This document shows positions 45,502 to 57,735 of a stretch of DNA of 64,000 nt, piece by piece. The stretch comes from Apostichopus japonicus (Eukaryota > Echinodermata > Holothuroidea > Aspidochirotida > Stichopodidae). Location of the stretch: positions 2,106,001-2,170,000 of the forward strand of contig NC_092566.1 of NCBI RefSeq assembly GCF_037975245.1, in the 5' to 3' direction. Under the pieces are notes generated by a model. That model was not told where the DNA came from, made no database searches, and was given only the letters and a program-made list of their open reading frames with translations. Position 1 is the stretch's first letter; each line of letters starts with the position of its first letter. Position numbers and translations under genes: made by a program.

Positions 45502-47193
45502 GTACGTTGACTTACGTTAGTTTCCAATCTTATTGAATTGCCGTTTGCTTCCATTCCTGTCATGACAGTCAAATGACACTGGTAGAATATCATCCTCCAT
45601 AGATATTTGTCCATTGGAAAAAATATTAGATCAAATTTAGGTGTGACCATGATCTGTGCATATTCATGAAGTAAAATATCTTGTCAGTTTTGTACTGGAT
45701 TTGTTCATATTAAGAAACTTGAGCCTTTTAAATTTGATAGATTTTGAAAAAAGAAAGAAAAAAGAAGTGCTCAAAAGTTAGACCAAACCTGGAAAGCTTA
45801 ATACTCTGAGGGCAATATATATCAGTCACTTTAGTTTGTAACTTTTTTAAGGCAAAATCTATTTTTTTTTAATGAAATCGTGCTTTAAACATAAGCATAA
45901 GCAGAGATGGTAGTTAGAACTGAGAAGTTCGCCTTATTGCAGAATAGAATGCCTCAACTTGTGAATGTAGCTGAACTGTGACTTATAGTTAGCACAGAAG
46001 GGTGATTGGAATGTAACCAGTTTGTAACCACTCATTCATTCATAGCATCCATTTGTGAGTGCCAATTAGTGTGCAAATTGTAGATGGAGTATTTGATTAG
46101 CAATGTTGCAGAAATACCTGCCATTTTATATGCAAGTGGACTATTAAATCAAATCGGTGAAGTCCAACCTGTGACAACAAATATATCTGATTTGAACAGC
46201 AGTGGATGTGGTGGATGTATATTTATATACTGTATATATATATCTACATAGATATATACACACAGATAGCTGGATAGTGTGTATGGGTTTATACCGAACC
46301 TCAAAGAACTGGAATCAGAATGAATCCACAAACTTGTGTAGCTAAAAATAAGTACTCGGCATTCCATTGGGGATGTAATAACAGAAGAGGAATGTATAGA
46401 TAAGCAGTCAACTGTCAGGTAGAGTTTAGATCAAAGGGAAATCCAATGGATAGGAATGGTAGATGAAGATGGTAAAGTTGATACAGGGATGAAAGCAGAG
46501 ATGAGAGCAAACGTCTAACTAGATTATGAGGTTGAATCCATCCTGAATCAGTTATTCCTAATTTAGCCAGTTGTTACTTATTTCCAGTTAGGATTTTACC
46601 CAGGACTTGAATTAGACCTCAGCACTAGTGTCACTATTAAATGTTGTCACTGTGTTCTCACCTCTTGACCCCACCTTCCCCTCCCCCCTCCCCCTCCCCC
46701 TCCCCCTCCCCCTCCCCCTCCCCCTCCCCCTCCCAAGATAAATCCAAGACAGCTCTTGCCACAGGGCGTAAATGATCTTGACTTGATGCCTGTATAAGGC
46801 CAACCTGTCTGTGGTCACATTGGGGAAGATGAGTGGGTGTGTGCTTTCCAATTGGTGTATTTCATGTCCTGAGGAATTATTTTAAAATCCTGACTATTCA
46901 CTTTACAATGTTCTTTTTTTTCCCTTTTTTTTGGGGGGGGGGTGGGGGAGGGTGGGTGGGTTAATTTGTATACTTAGTTGAAAGTTTTTTTGGTTCAATA
47001 GTTTCACATAGGTATAGTCCCATTAAGCTGCTTTTTCTATTTGAAACATTGTTCTTAAACAGTATTAATAGAAAAATAATCCTGTTTATCAATTAATAAC
47101 TTTTAGCTTTATTATGTTGGTTTATGCCTTGGATTATGAAAAAAATATGAATTCTAACTCTTTTGAGTATCAACTTTTCACCATGACCTGCAG
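45502..47193 (+). other. Intron
   Basis: Non-coding. It contains (TA)n sequence near 46215-46260, a (CCCTCC)n tract at 46677-46734 and a G-run near 46934. Confidence 0.65.
46677..46734. repeat. (CCCCCT)n simple repeat
   Basis: About nine units of a 6-bp CCCCCT-type repeat. The minus-strand GRGRGR frame is an artefact of it. Confidence 0.95.
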
Positions 47194-47307
47194 TCATAAG
47201 GGTATACAACCCATATTCAATGTCAGCGATCCAATGAAAAAGCACAAACTCACAGCGGAGGTTGAAGCCGAGAGAAGGACGTACAAGCCCTCACCTAGTG
47301 GACCTCG
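47194..47307 (+). CDS. Exon 10: charged linker
   Basis: This exon encodes HKGIQPIFNVSDPMKKHKLT then AEVEAERRTYKPSPSGP. The acceptor is TGACCTGCAG and the donor CCTCG|GTAATA (phase 2 in and out). The middle segment is rich in Lys and Glu and likely helical. It resembles no domain I can name. An ATG at 47114 lies upstream of the acceptor in intron sequence. Confidence 0.82.
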
Positions 47308-49028
47308 GTAATACCCCCCTCCCCATAGACCCTCTGAATGGCTCTTAGCAACTGCGGTAGTTTTATCCTTTTGACGTTTACTGCTGTGGTTGACTGTTTG
47401 ATACGATTCATAACACAAGTGATTTTAAAAGTAATGAATGGCTGTGGTTCGTTTCATAATTTTTCATGGTTTTTTTTACCCTTCTCTCATATCACAACCA
47501 AGGAGCATGACCCGTTTGATATCTGATTCACACTCTATCATTTCCCTTTTTGATTTTTTGATTTCAAAACCAAAATATTATCCAAATTTTTAGTTTTATA
47601 TTTTTCACCTTTTAAAGTGCAAGTCATATCAAAGCATGGGTGTGCAGTAAGTGCTTGCCATTTCCTGGGTCAAATATAATGTTTCAAGCAATTCTTTGTT
47701 GACACAAAAACTTCAAATACCAGAAATCTAATTTTGTATCTCAAAATAAGAATCAAGCTCTTCACCAAGAAATTCACTGTGTTATGAATTTGCGTTTGAC
47801 AGTCAACCAGACAGTAGCAGAACCAGCAGTGTAAGATGTTGTTTCAATCTTGGTTTCCTTGTTCTCCTTTCCTTGAGGAAATATTCTGCAGTTGTTATTC
47901 CCAGTCCTTTTTTTTTATGTTCATTGTTCAGCAGATTTGGGGTTGGTTGCCAATAGTTTGAACTTTGACCTTCCAAACGTTTGACCACAATATGGCCCCA
48001 AAGTTTATCCTATATCATATATTTAAACACGTCTTTGAAAGTAAGTTGATAAATCAAATAAGTAATGACCTAAATTCGAATCCTTGCAAAATGGCTGACG
48101 AGAATTTTGACGCTGTTAAGATATCTGTATAGATAAACAAATTTAATTGGAGTTTCACTTTACAAATCGGTATATAAAGTTTGAAAAAATTTTTATACTA
48201 AAACTTGTTTTGTTTAAAAAATAACTTTGCAATGGAAGTTTAAAACTTGCATGAGATTCATTTTAGAATATCTCGTTAGCATCACATATTATGGGAGGCC
48301 GTTGTAATTTGAACAATTGCAACCTTGTTTAGTATAAACTCAATAGGTTTGTTGAAATATGTTCTTACTGGTGACACAATTTTAAAGGAGAGTGTTTGAA
48401 CAACAGGAAACCTTTAATTGATTCAAACACTATAGGTTGGATAAAATTGCTGTTACTATTCATTTGGTCACACAATTTTATATTTTTTTGTATTTGATCA
48501 ATTTCAACCTTCATTTTAAATAAAACTTGATCAATTTGGTAAATTTGGTGACTCCATATAGATGGCTGTCAATAGTTTGAATGATTCCGACCTTATTTTG
48601 AGTCAAACTGGACAGGTTTGGGTAAATTTTTCATATTTGACAACCCCCCTCCCCCCACCCCCCCAAGAAAACCCATCTGCTTCAGAATCTTCTGTCTCTG
48701 TTTTATATAACTATTGATTGTCTTACTCAGTCATATTATTGTTTGCTTTTTCAAACTCGTCCAACCCTGTAATTTTCTTTTAAGATATCTTGCCTCTTAG
48801 TCATATAAGTTGTACATTCTCTTTTGAATGCTTATGATGTAATTTGACCTTTGACCTATCGCATGCCTTGCTGTTCATCCTTTCTTATTATTATTATTAT
48901 TCATTCTTTAGAGGTCTTCAGTGTCGCCAAAAATGTTAGCGTGTTAAAATTATTCAAATCTGCTCCGGGAAACCATGTAACGCCACTAATTATTCACATA
49001 CATTGAGATTCTGTATCTCAGTGAGGAA

Positions 49029-49150
49029 AAATGCATTTTAAAGAGTGGCAGGTCAAATGCATTTTAAAGAGTGGCAGGTCAAATGCATTTTAAAGAGTGG
49101 CAGGTCAAATGCCTTTTAAAGAGTGGCAGGTCAAATGCCTTCTAAAGGTT
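49029..49150. repeat. 26-bp tandem repeat, about 4.5 copies
   Basis: The unit is AAATGCATTTTAAAGAGTGG plus CAGGTC. Early units are identical; later ones change CATTTT to CCTTTT. It is intronic. Confidence 0.92.
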
Positions 49151-49849
49151 TGAGCATGGTTTGACCATGATTTGACTTTCTACCACATTTATGCTGGCAA
49201 TACTGATGACCTTTAAGCTCTTATTCTACTGTATAATTGAGGTGAAAGGTTGTTGTAATTTGCATATTTGTGTCAATGTATACCTACAGAAAGTGACCTT
49301 TGACCTATTGCATGCTCTGTAACTCTATTTCTTAGTAATGTGACAATATTTGTCGTAACTGGATGTACAATTTTATGGTGTGTAGAAAATGTTTCTTTCA
49401 TGTCAGTGACCTTTGACCTACAGTGCGCATTGAAACCTGTTTCTGTATCGTGATTGGTTTTATATGTTTCATTTCCTGCTTTCTTCTGTTAAGTCATGTT
49501 ACTTATTTTTTTCTGCTTCATGATCTAGTTGTAATTTAAACCAGTCTATACATGTTTCTTTCATATGCATTGATTGTTTTAATTGTTACAAATACAGGAA
49601 ATTAGTCATTAGTTCTTAGGCTGCTTTAACTCTGTTTCTCTCAAATTGGAAAGTATGGAGGCCACACAAGTTACACAAATATATTTTTGTTTTTTATACC
49701 AAAGAAGTTTATTTCAAGCTTTACTCTTACTATGTTATTTTCCCTTTCTTTTCCTTTCAAAGCAAGTTGAAAATACCTGTCAAGATAACTCTTTGTATAT
49801 TTTTGTTTTATTCGACCAAATTTATTAACTTTAATATTTGTGTAAAAGT

Positions 49850-49915
49850 AAGTTGGCCTGACATTTCGATCTTAGCAGGATCTTCTTCAAAGGCTAAATG
49901 ACAAGTAACAGTAAC
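49850..49915 (-). mobile_element. Possible retroelement fragment
   Basis: On the minus strand the segment reads CCTTTGAAGAAGATCCTGCT then AAGATCGAAATGTCAGGCCA. I recall GAAGAAG...CGAAA-GTCAGGC phrases as recurring in interspersed repeats of marine invertebrates. A G-rich tract follows at 49975. No second copy or ORF is visible, so the class is unknown. Confidence 0.35.
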
Positions 49916-52154
49916 AGAAGGGACAAAAACATGCACATAATACAGACAGATTAATGAGCATGGTGGACACAAAGAGATAGATGTAAGGGGATTCGTGGAC
50001 AAGGGATGGAGAGAAGAAAAAAGGAACCAAGAGGGGAAGAGGAGAGGTAGGAGATAAACAGTGGAGGGACAAAGAGAGGATTAAGGGAACGGGGTAGGGA
50101 ATAAACTGGAGAAGGACAAGGACAGAAAGGTGTGGAGAAAAGGTTGGAAGAGAGCTATGAGAAGAGGAGTGATGGGGGCGGGGGGAAACAAGGGGAGAAG
50201 AACTTTAATATTTGTTAGATGTTTTAGGTCATGATAAATTTCTCTGAAGCTCTGCAAGGAGTGAATTTATATGAATGTTATGGTGCAATGAACAAAACAG
50301 GAGCAAAACTACTTCCTACGTCAGTTTCAAACATAAACCAATATAGACGATTGATTATAAATTATTATGTATTGATTATAAATGATAAATTATCATTTCT
50401 TTGCTAAAATCAGGTTGTTTGGTGATAAGATTCATTCTCGTATAATCTCCACTACTTCGGTTGCAATTCTCTAAATCTCTGGTGTACATGATTTTTCCTC
50501 AGTGGAGCCGAAGATGGAGTAAAAGTTATGTTTCTTGATGCAGATTTGCGGTAAAGCTAGAATATTTCTCGATTCTCATTCAATATTAACTCTGATCACC
50601 TCCCTCAGCGGAAATTTATAATCTTTCGCAGTCATTTAGTTCATTTCTTTCCCTTTAACATATTTTCAATCGATCAATCAATCAATCACCCACTCTGCAT
50701 TTAGTTTCTTTCACACATTTTTCAAAGGTCATGAAAAGGTGGCTTGAGATTTCTTTGAATATATCGAAGGATGGTGTTGGACTTTGTATCGAGATGTGAA
50801 AAGATAGGAAATATTGTTAATAAAAAATAAAATAGTTGAAGACAAGAAATATAATTTAAAAAAGTTACTTCTTGACCAGTCCACTGGAGTTTGCGTTTGG
50901 ACTATGCAGTTTTCTTGGTGCCCATATCTGCCTAAACAGTTAACTGTAAGGATGTTCGAAATGATATTCCAAACTTGTAAGACTTTATCGCTTCTTGACC
51001 TGTTGTTTTCTTCCAACATTTGGGGAATTTCAGCCAGTTAGGACAATTTCCTAATGCTAATACCTCTCTACACTGTCCTCCCGTATCATGCTTCAAAACA
51101 CTCGTTTTGACAGTTCCTAACCTTTATCTGATAGAAACATGGTATTCATACTGCTCATACTGACACTACGACTGCTCTGAAGCGGGACATGACAGTAAGC
51201 TGAGTACAGTATAGCAAAAGATGTCCCAACTGGGTGGGAATTAACATTTATGGGAATAGTCATATAGTCACTTTATATGCCAATGTTGGCTTCTTGCAGT
51301 ATCAGCAGTTAGGTAAAGGGATGCATTTAACAGTTTGAAAGAAATCTTGTTGGTATTGCTTCATTATTTTTTATTCCTGTACATTTTTCTTCTTTGCCTC
51401 TGTTGCCTCTTTCTCCTGGGCTTCTTTCTCGTAAAATAAAATACATAGAAAAATGGAAAATAAAAGTTTAGTTATTGAAAGAGACTGAAGTCTTACATTT
51501 TAGATTAGTTTAAAGAAATTGTAGATCAGAATTGATGAAGTATTTCCTGCTTTACCCATAGGATTCATCAGCTACATTTATATTAACTAACGCATTCACC
51601 TTTAGGAGTAAAGACAAATCCTTTGTTTATGTAGCTCCTTCCTGTTCTCTTTGAAAACAAAAAAGCATTTAAGAAAATGCTTAACATACTATAAAGTAAA
51701 CCTGTGTAGAAAATCCAAAATTGATCAAAGTCAGAGCATGGAATGTTTCAGACTATGCTGGAATGTCTTTACACTTTCAAGGCAAGGTTAACTTTCATCA
51801 AACAAATCTGGAATTTCTCAGTTATTGCTTTTAATGTTGATTCAGCTGCGATTGTTGTAAAGTAAGGTGATTTATGATATTGTCAAAAGTTTTTGAACTA
51901 GCCTAAAGTATACAATGTTGTTAGTTGTTTCCATGGTGACTGTCTTAATATTGATCAGGAAGTATGTTTTGTGGGTGTTTAGGGGTAGGTTGTAGGTGGC
52001 TGCAGGATGCTTGTCATACTTACATTATAAATAAACTGGTTTCTCAGTCCTAATAGATGAGGTTATGTGCCACCACAGAAACGTTGTGATTGTCTTAGTA
52101 GAGACAACAACATCGAATGGTCCTGATCCTGACTAGATTAAATGTGCAAGGATG

Positions 52155-52735
52155 GTCAGTAGTTCTGTAATTACTAAGACAGAGGATTTGATTAAAGCCA
52201 TAGTGCATAGCAACTGACCAATCACCTGACACAGATCCTATAATGCACATTATGATAGTCAGTAGTTCTGTAATTACTCAGCCAGAGAATGTGATTAAAG
52301 GGTGTGAAGACTCGCGCAAAAAGAAATGTCTAATGCCGGTAATCTGACCTAGTTTTCGAATGAGGTGTAACAGAAGTGTTAGACACCACCATCGATCCCA
52401 GAAAATACACACATAGCTTGCTACCGTCAGTAATTAGACACTAGTGTACAGTCTGTTCATACAGCTGCGGTCAATACCCACAGCACAGTATACAAACGAT
52501 CATACAGCGATGGACATCTCAGGTCCAGCTAAAGATAACAAGGTATCACGTTCCATTACTGTCTGCATTTTGTAGTGACAAGAGAAAAACTTCACTTGCA
52601 AGCAACGGAAAGTTAATTTTTTTCAGAGCGCGGCACGCGGTTTGGGGCGAGTCTTCAAGCCATAGTTCATAGCAACCGACTGACCAATCACCTGACACAG
52701 ATCCTATAATGTGCAGTATGTAGAAGCTATACATT
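52155..52735. repeat. Local direct duplication split by a family-A insertion
   Basis: Unit 1 (52155-52257) runs from GTCAGTAGTTCTGTAATTAC through GATTAAAGCCATAG to GATCCTATAATG. Unit 2 starts at 52258 with the same sequence, is interrupted after GATTAAAG at 52300, and resumes at 52658 with AGCCATAG, ending near 52735. Unit 1 therefore preserves the uninterrupted site of the family-A copy. Confidence 0.85.
52301..52657 (+). repeat. Family-A TIR repeat, copy 3
   Basis: About 357 bp with both ends present: GGTGTGAAGACTCGCGC and GGGGCGAGTCTTCA, imperfect terminal inverted repeats of about 14-17 bp. Comparison with the empty site in the adjacent duplicate suggests insertion after TTAAAG with at most a 2-bp (AG) duplication. 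No ORF is present. Confidence 0.82.
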
Positions 52736-53263
52736 ATGTTAGGGTAATGCAGTATATACTTCATAACGGTCTTTGGTTAATTAACATTGACTAACAACAA
52801 AACAACGATTATATAATTAATAAAACATTCCTTTGATACTGCAAAAGATAATTGAGCCACACAATTTTGTAGAAATCTCAGTAGTGTAATAGAAACACTA
52901 GATTTCATTACTACTGTTTCATATTAAATCTTGAGAGATTTAAAGTTCACTGTTGACTCACATTGTTTTGTGAGGCAAAGTTAAATTAAGTATAGTCGAA
53001 TCATGATAGCAGTAATACAGCTCTCTTCAATATATCAAAATTAAAGTTCTTGATTATCTAGCTTAACAATTCAACAGCTGTATAATTAATGCTACTTGAA
53101 TTGTCCCATATCTCTGTCTTGCAATCTTTCACTTCTTACAATTGTATAAGGCAGGAACTGTCTGTCTACACATAAAGTACTTTCCGCAACAACCTTGGTG
53201 GTGGTCGTATTTCAGATTGCTTTTTCGCTAGACATTCTTTGCTTCTTTGCAGCATCCAACATG

Positions 53264-53516
53264 TTAAAGGTATTCTGTATTGGCCCTAAATATGCTAGAT
53301 ATTCAAATATGGTCACCTTTGGTCAAAATTCTTAATCTGTTTTTATTACCACCTTCGAGGAAATTTTCCTCAAATGGGACATTCAGTTATCTTGTGTGTT
53401 CCTTAAAAATGTCTGAGAACAAATTTGGAGAGTAAAGATCTCCAGGAAGGTACTTTTTGAAAACTTCTAGCAATAATAGCGAGCTATAATTAGGGGCCTA
53501 TACTGACTACCTTTAA
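53264..53516. repeat. Family-B TTAA-bounded TIR repeat, copy 2
   Basis: This 253-bp element lies in the opposite orientation to the copy at 17606. It starts TTAAAGGTATTCTGTATTGG and ends CCTATACTGACTACCTTTAA. Internal landmarks are AAATATGGTCACCTTTGGTC and TTGAAAACTTCTAGCAAT. TTAA flanks both ends. Confidence 0.78.
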
Positions 53517-54772
53517 GTATGTGTAACATATCTTGAACATGGGTCTGAAGTTTATTCTAATTTTTCAATTGTGATAGATACTTTCATAACAAACTTTGGT
53601 TTATCTTTGAAACCAACTTGTTGCCTTAGAAAACAATCAGCATATTCATTGTGTTTTTCAGAGCCATTTTGAATGGTTCTTCACCAAATTTGATTTCAAA
53701 CTCATAGTTGTAAACTGGTTATTATTTTAAAAGAATGCCAAAACAAAGATTTGATTGTTTAGAATTCTGGTAACCTCGGATCAATTGACAGCCACATGAC
53801 ATTTCTGGAATACTTCCAGAGTAAAATATTTTTTTATGTAAAATTAGTTGCTAATTTTCCATTTTCTTGTCTTAACAAGCATTTTATCTATTTAGTGTTT
53901 TATGTTCATATGTATGCATGAACAACAAGTACTATGAACCTCAAAGGTATTTTCAGGACAATTCTCAATGTGGTGGCAAGTTATTAAATCTCACACCTGG
54001 ATCAGCTAAAATACTAGTTCATTCAATTTGGACTCTGGAGGCGACAAATAAAAATCTATCACTTCACATTCTGTAGCAGATGTTTCCATATTTAGTCTAC
54101 TCATTTTTATTTTCACATGGATAAAATGATTAAATATCGGAAGTAAGTTCAGAACTCAATCTTGTGTCATCCCATAATCTCGTCTTGTCTAACATCCAAA
54201 TGCGTCAAGTCGTGGTTTTTATTGTAAACAGAGTGGGGGAGTACTTGGGAGGGGGAGTGCATGGGAGTGGGAGTGCATGGGAGTGGGGGATGGAGAACGA
54301 TCTTGTCTGACGGTGCTGGGGCTGGTGGAACTATTCAGGTCAATTTGTTGGTGTTATTCTCATCTATGTGGAGCAAAGCCAGATCATACTGTGGACAGTG
54401 TTGAAATGCTCCTTTAAAACTGTTCTCAAAGGACACCTCAAAGAAACAGAAGTTAATCCATTTCTTCATGTTTCTTGCCAATTAAATCATCTTCTTTTCT
54501 GCAAATATCTTTCTTGCAATGACTAAGATCTTTGATTGTTTCTTGTCATAAATTCCTTTTTAATGTTTGAGCTTGGATATAACCACTTGTGTAATTTGGA
54601 AAATTACAAAATTAAACCAACAATGCAATGAACAAGGTTTTAACACAGAACAATTCCATTGGAATTATCACTCCATGATTGTGACAATGTATTAGAACAC
54701 TTGACTACTTCCTAACCTCTTTCATGTTACACCACTTAACTACTTCCCATCCTCTTTCATGTTACTTTGCAG

Positions 54773-54825
54773 ACAGCAGGCTCCTAGCCAGGTGGCAGCT
54801 AATCGTCCCAGGGCACCTCAGGCTG
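54773..54825 (+). CDS. Exon 11: short Pro/Ala/Gln linker
   Basis: This exon encodes QQAPSQVAANRPRAPQA with split codons at both ends. The acceptor is ACTTTGCAG and the donor CTG|GTATGT (phase 2 in, phase 1 out). At 53 nt it would be missed by ORF scans. It is supported by strong splice sites and by phase agreement with exons 10 and 12. Confidence 0.82.
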
Positions 54826-55941
54826 GTATGTAATCCCGGATAATTTTAAGCAAGGCCTATTGCCAAACTATTAAACTTTATAGATAGGGGAAGGTTTTCA
54901 TCAAAAAAACAAAAACACTCATGAAATCATTGAGGCAAATCTAGCCACGCCACAAACGACAGATGATGCTGTGATATCGGTCTGATCTGGTTTCGCAAAG
55001 ATTGACATGACCTAGACTACAGATCATAACAATACCATGAGTTGATCACTAGAAGTACATACAATTGCATTTGTAAGGTTTGGAGAAGAGATCTTTCAAA
55101 CATATTTATTCAAACTGTTTTTAAGCAACTGAACTTGTGTTTTTTAAAACCTGTTTTCATTTGGCAAACCTGCACAAGTGGAGCCAGTCATCCGGTTGGT
55201 CTCTGTTCAAGTTCATCAGGCCTGTTAGCAGCTTGTGAACACTTTTGAAGAGATCGTGTAACGTTAATTCAGAGATTACAAACCAGTACAGATCACTGAC
55301 ATTTAGGACCAATATGATTGCGCCCTCTGTTGAAACGTTTATGAGACACATTAAAGAAAAAGAAAATGGCCAAAGTGCTCCTTATTGTTAAAAATGATTT
55401 ATTCATAATGATAATCTAACAGTCTATCAGTCCGAGCAATGGTCTTAATATCTCCATGGCAATGAGAATGTAGGTGACCAGATTCAAGTGATAAAAGTAT
55501 CGTTCATTTGAATCTTATCCTTTTTTACTTCTTTTCCAAGTTTGCACCATTTGGTGCTAATTTTAGTTGACAAGTTTTTTTTTTTTTTTCTTTTTTTTTT
55601 GTCCCACAAAAAGATGATCAAATTCTTTTGTGGGTGGTTCTTTGTAATTACCTGTATGTAAATACCTGTTTGTATGTACCTGTTTTTTTGTAAATTTGTA
55701 AATACCTGTATATAATTACTATATATATATATATATTGAACATTTAATTTGTATTTATATTTATGTATATGTATTTATACATATATATATTTTTTTTTCT
55801 TTTCTTTTCTTTCTTCAGGGAGTCTTCCACATTGTTAAGCTTTTAAGCTTTATGGAAGACTTGCCTCTACATTGTACTTTTGTGGCAAAACAAATAAATA
55901 AATAAAAATTAAATCCTTTTCACCATTTCATTTAATTTCAG
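54826..55941 (+). other. Intron with a possible LINE tail
   Basis: No coding is supported. T-rich tracts and (TA)n lie at 55570-55740. A hairpin followed by a CAAATAAATAAATAAA tail (55820-55910) looks like a LINE 3' end. Confidence 0.65.
55820..55910 (+). mobile_element. Possible LINE 3' end
   Basis: The arms GTCTTCCA and TGGAAGAC enclose an inner AAGCTTTTAAGCTT palindrome. Next come TTGCCTCTACATTGTACTTT and a CAAATAAATAAATAAA tail. A stem-loop plus short A-rich tandem tail is characteristic of several truncated LINE families. No reverse transcriptase remnant lies upstream. Confidence 0.45.
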
Positions 55942-56041
55942 TTCCCTACAACCAGCCGTCAGCTCCTGCTAATAGGCCAAGACCATCTACTCAACCCAAG
56001 GGAGGTGACCAGTACTGCGATGGATGTCGCCAAATTATTAA
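55942..56041 (+). CDS. Exon 12: linker and start of LIM2
   Basis: This exon encodes PYNQPSAPANRPRPSTQPKG then GDQYCDGCRQII. CDGC supplies the first two zinc ligands of LIM2. The acceptor is TTAATTTCAG and the donor TTAA|GTAAGT (phase 1 in, phase 2 out). Confidence 0.92.
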
Positions 56042-56616
56042 GTAAGTATTTAAAGCGGCATACCTTACCTTAACCTTAATTCTCTCTGCGCCAGTAGTCG
56101 CTGCATAAGGCCATAAAGCTGTCTGCCCAATCCGTCCTATACTGTACTGCTGCTTTGGTCACCTGCCCTACTTCGTTCCTTCTTTGGAGCTAGATATGCT
56201 AAAATTATCAAAAAAGTCTCAAAACCATTTTTTTTTTGGAGGGGGGGGGGGGTCAATTGGGGACTGTCCAACTGAATGGTACCTTTAAGTTTACATGGTG
56301 ACACACATATTTGAACAAGGCAATCTTTTCTGAGGTTGGAAATGTACAGCAATAGTTGGTTTATATTTTCACTTCATTATCCCTTAAAGTTATGTTATTG
56401 ATGAAGTAATAGAACAACAACAACATCGTTATTGTCTCTAAATTTAGATCTCATAAAAATACTGATAATCAGCATATTACTGAAAATTGACAATCAAATC
56501 CTGGGTGCTTTCTTTTGTTTCTTATTTTTCAGATTCCATTAATAAGTCCATGAATAAGTTGTTGTGAAAATGTTAAATGTAGTAATTGATGCCTATTCTC
56601 TTATTTCTTTTCACAG
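56042..56616 (+). other. Intron within LIM2
   Basis: Non-coding. It has a T-run and G-run at 56229-56252. The acceptor tract CTTATTTCTTTTCACAG is strong. Confidence 0.7.
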
Positions 56617-56797
56617 GGGTACCGTTGTCACTGCTCTGAATCGCAGCTGGCATCCTGAGCACTTTGTCTGTGCCCATTGCCATGACAGCCTCAAGAATCA
56701 AGGCTTTGTTGAGCATGATAACAAAGTGTATTGCCAAGCCGACTTCAACAAGCTTTATGCTCCTAAATGTGCCTCATGCGGTCATTCAGTAGCCGGT
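56617..56797 (+). CDS. Exon 13: rest of LIM2 and start of LIM3
   Basis: This exon encodes GTVVTALNRSWHPEHFVCAH, then CHDSLKNQGFVEHDNKVYCQ, then ADFNKLYAPKCASCGHSVAG. LIM2 closes with C-QA-D after x17; LIM3 opens with CASC. The spacing and the WHPEHFVC phrase are typical of the first LIM of Enigma proteins. The acceptor is TTCACAG and the donor GGT|GTAAGT, phase 0 out. Confidence 0.96.
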
Positions 56798-57614
56798 GTA
56801 AGTAACCCATCTCTATCTATTATGTGTCTGACTGACTGACTTGTTCATGACTACGGTAGCCTCATGACACCATCTCTCCCATGGGTCTGACTGATACAGG
56901 CAGACAGAATGTTTAGTGCATGACTACGGTAGCCTCATGACACCATCTCTTCCATGTGTCTCACTGATACAGGCAGACAGACTGTTTTGTGTATGACTAA
57001 AGTAGCCTCATGACACCATCTCTTCCATGGGTCTGACTGATACAGGCAGACAGAATGTTTTGTGCATGACTACGGTAGCCTCATGACACCATCTCTTCCA
57101 TGTGTCTGACAGATACAGGCAGACAGAATGTTTTGTGCATGACTATGGTAGCCTCATGACACCATTTCTTTCATGTGTCTGTCTGGTACACGCAGACAGA
57201 ATGTTTTGTGCATGACTACGGTAGCCTAAAGACACCATCTCTTCCATGTGTCTGTCTGATACATGCAGACAGAATGTTTTGTGCATGACTACGGTAGCCT
57301 AAAGACACCATCTCTTCCATGGGTCTGACTGATACAGGCAGACAGAATGTTTTGTGCATGACTACGGTAGCCTCATGACACCATCTCTTCCATGTGTCTC
57401 ACTGATACAGGCAGACAGAATGTTTTGTGCATGACGATGGTAGCCTCATGATACCTAGCTTCCATTTGCCTGTCTGACTGATACAGGCAGAACGTGTTTT
57501 GCATGACTATGGTAGCAAATCTTCATGTTTTGTATCTGTAATCATTTGAGAAAATCTTTTTGATTTACTTTCCTCTAAGAAAGTCTATATATATATTTTT
57601 TTTCTTTTTTGCAG
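56798..57614 (+). other. Intron filled by a 73-bp minisatellite
   Basis: Almost the whole 817-bp intron is tandem repeat (56817-57515). Only the acceptor side with its T-rich tract is unique. Confidence 0.85.
56817..57515. repeat. 73-bp minisatellite, about 9 copies
   Basis: The unit includes CATGACTACGGTAGCCTCAT, GACACCATCTCTTCCAT, GTGTCTGACTGATACAGGCA and GACAGAATGTTTTGTG. Copies differ by scattered substitutions (for example CTCATG versus CTAAAG). The array starts about 20 bases inside the intron, close to the donor. Confidence 0.93.
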
Positions 57615-57735
57615 AATTGTGTAACTGCCATGGGTAGGAACTATCATCCAGAACACTTTGTGTGCTATGAGTGTAAACAGCCAATAGGAGACCAGCAATT
57701 TATGGTCAATAATGGACAACCATACTGCAGGAAGG
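57615..57735 (+). CDS. Exon 14: LIM3
   Basis: This exon encodes NCVTAMGRNYHPEHFVCYEC then KQPIGDQQFMVNNGQPYCRK. It provides the H-PE-H-FV-C-YE-C core of LIM3 and its final Cys; the closing Asp is in the next exon. The acceptor is TTTTTTGCAG and the donor AAGG|GTAAGT, phase 1 out. Confidence 0.96.

Larger units (their letters stand above)
47308..54772 (+). other. Intron, 7.5 kb
   Basis: No coding is supported. It holds a 26-bp tandem repeat (49029-49150), a likely retroelement fragment (49850-49915), an A/G-rich tract (49975-50200), a local duplication with a family-A insertion (52155-52735), and a family-B copy (53264-53516). Confidence 0.7.
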
